A DNA stretch of 46,389 nt. Source: Saprospiraceae bacterium. GTDB taxonomy: Bacteria > Bacteroidota > Bacteroidia > Chitinophagales > Saprospiraceae. The position numbers were made by a program, and so were the translations under genes. A model generated the notes under the pieces. That model saw nothing but the letters and a program-made list of their open reading frames with translations, did no database searches and was not told the origin of the DNA. The stretch is taken from contig JALVCY010000056.1 of assembly GCA_027009605.1 (NCBI GenBank), positions 1-46,389 of the forward strand, in the 5' to 3' direction. Of this stretch, positions 45,616 through 46,389 are shown piece by piece (positions within the stretch are counted from its first letter, which is position 1; each line of letters starts with the position of its first letter).

Positions 45616-46389
45616 ATGTACAAAGTACCCAAGGGTTTAAATCTACCACAGATAGACAAAGAAATTCTCCAATTCTGGAAAGAAAACGATGTTTTTGAAA
45701 AAAGCATCGAGCAAAGAGACCCCAACAACACCTTTGTCTTTTTTGAAGGCCCTCCTTCGGCCAATGGGATGCCCGGCATTCACCACGTGATGGGTCGCAC
45801 GGTCAAAGATACTTTTTGCCGCTTCCAAACGCTCAAAGGAAAACGCGTTTCCCGCAAGGGCGGATGGGATACACACGGCCTTCCCGTCGAGCTGAAAGTC
45901 GAAAAAGAACTCGGCATCACCAAAGAAGATATCGGCAAGAAAATTTCTGTGGACGAATACAACCGCCGCTGTAAGGAAACCGTCCTGAAATTTAAAGACG
46001 TGTGGGATGACCTGACGGTAAAAATGGGGTACTGGGTAGATTTGGATAATCCATACATCACTTTTAAGAGCGATTACATCGAATCGGTGTGGTTTCTTCT
46101 CAAAAAATTGTACGATAAACAACTGTTATACAAGGGATTAAGCATCCAACCTTACTCACCTGCAGCCGGCACCGGTCTAAGCACCCACGAACTCAACCAA
46201 CCCGGTTGCTACAAAGATGTTTCGGATACCACGCTTGTGGCGCAGTTCAAAGTCATTAAAAACGATGTCTCCAAACCGGTTTTTGATGCCATTGATGACG
46301 ATAATCTTTACTTTCTTGCTTGGACGACGACACCTTGGACACTGCCTTCCAATACCGGATTGGCGGTCGGCCCCAAAATAGACTACGTG
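45616..46389 (+). CDS. ileS: Isoleucyl-tRNA synthetase, N-terminal part (cut by window end)
   Basis: The frame opens at ATG 45616 and stays open for 258 codons to the end of the window. It begins MYKVPKGLNLPQIDKEILQFWKE, the usual class Ia synthetase N-terminus. The HIGH region reads FEGPPSANGMPGIHHVMGRTVKD, the form typical of Bacteroidota IleRS, followed by WDTHGLPVELKVEKELG. The end (LAWTTTPWTLPSNTGLAVG) enters the CP1 editing domain with its TTPWTLPSN motif. It charges tRNA-Ile with isoleucine. The rest of the gene, including the KMSKS loop, lies outside the window. Confidence 0.96.
   Translation, partial: MYKVPKGLNLPQIDKEILQFWKENDVFEKSIEQRDPNNTFVFFEGPPSANGMPGIHHVMGRTVKDTFCRFQTLKGKRVSRKGGWDTHGLPVELKVEKELGITKEDIGKKISVDEYNRRCKETVLKFKDVWDDLTVKMGYWVDLDNPYITFKSDYIESVWFLLKKLYDKQLLYKGLSIQPYSPAAGTGLSTHELNQPGCYKDVSDTTLVAQFKVIKNDVSKPVFDAIDDDNLYFLAWTTTPWTLPSNTGLAVGPKIDYV

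Noticed and set aside
45643..46122. 159-codon minus-strand frame
   Set aside because: It lies opposite the conserved ileS coding sequence and shows no recognisable family; it is an antisense shadow.

Overview
The window comes from a Bacteroidota chromosome, most likely a Saprospiria/Chitinophagia-type environmental lineage (inference). The evidence is the gene content: DUF4290, DUF4270, PorQ, PorP/SprF, SprB repeats, and type A and type B type IX secretion (T9SS) sorting domains. It also has Bacteroidota-type promoters (TTTG, about 18-19 bp, then TAnnTTTG). No tRNA, rRNA, CRISPR array, prophage or transposase gene was seen. The window looks like a conserved core chromosome with repeat-rich spacers and one large surface-protein island.

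Left part (1-8.3 kb), mostly minus strand: degenerate repeats, then murA (natural Cys-to-Asp variant), a DUF4290 protein, glmS, a DUF4270 lipoprotein and a short glycogen-synthase-like protein divergent from panC. Next, on the plus strand, come corA and a heptose cluster: a GT4 glycosyltransferase, an HddA-type kinase, gmhA, and a fused nucleotidyltransferase-phosphatase (HddC-GmhB). Together these cover all four steps from sedoheptulose 7-phosphate to GDP-D-glycero-alpha-D-manno-heptose. A 635-bp spacer inside this cluster holds a tandem array of tiny hairpins and a 163-bp miniature transposable element (MITE).

Middle part (14.3-25.6 kb): the infB-nusA-rimP operon (minus), an overlooked 45-residue membrane protein, a NarL/LuxR-type response regulator, an LpxL/HtrB-type acyltransferase, porQ, a CotH-kinase/lamin-tail surface protein and a DinB-like DUF1569 protein. 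A second MITE copy lies just upstream of the DUF1569 gene. Both MITE copies have GTAA-beginning terminal inverted repeats and perfect 8-bp target duplications, which points to IS66-type mobilisation.

Right part (25.9-45 kb), all minus strand: a roughly 19-kb T9SS surface island. It holds two large paralogous multidomain proteins (1343 and 1939 aa) with dockerin-like and cohesin-like modules near their type A sorting domains, and a small exported protein of unknown function (127 aa) cotranscribed with the larger one. An apparent operon follows, containing a 255-aa cohesin-like protein, a 1960-aa protein with four cohesin-like domains plus about 16 SprB repeats and a type B sorting domain, and a PorP/SprF partner. 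This combination of exported cohesin-like and dockerin-like proteins is the best candidate for an undescribed surface assembly. The window ends inside ileS (plus strand, truncated by the window edge).

Regulation seen in sequence: a strong promoter about 390 nt upstream of the 127-aa gene followed by an intrinsic terminator inside the leader; a terminator between a candidate promoter and rimP; and several clean intergenic terminators that divide the island into transcription units.
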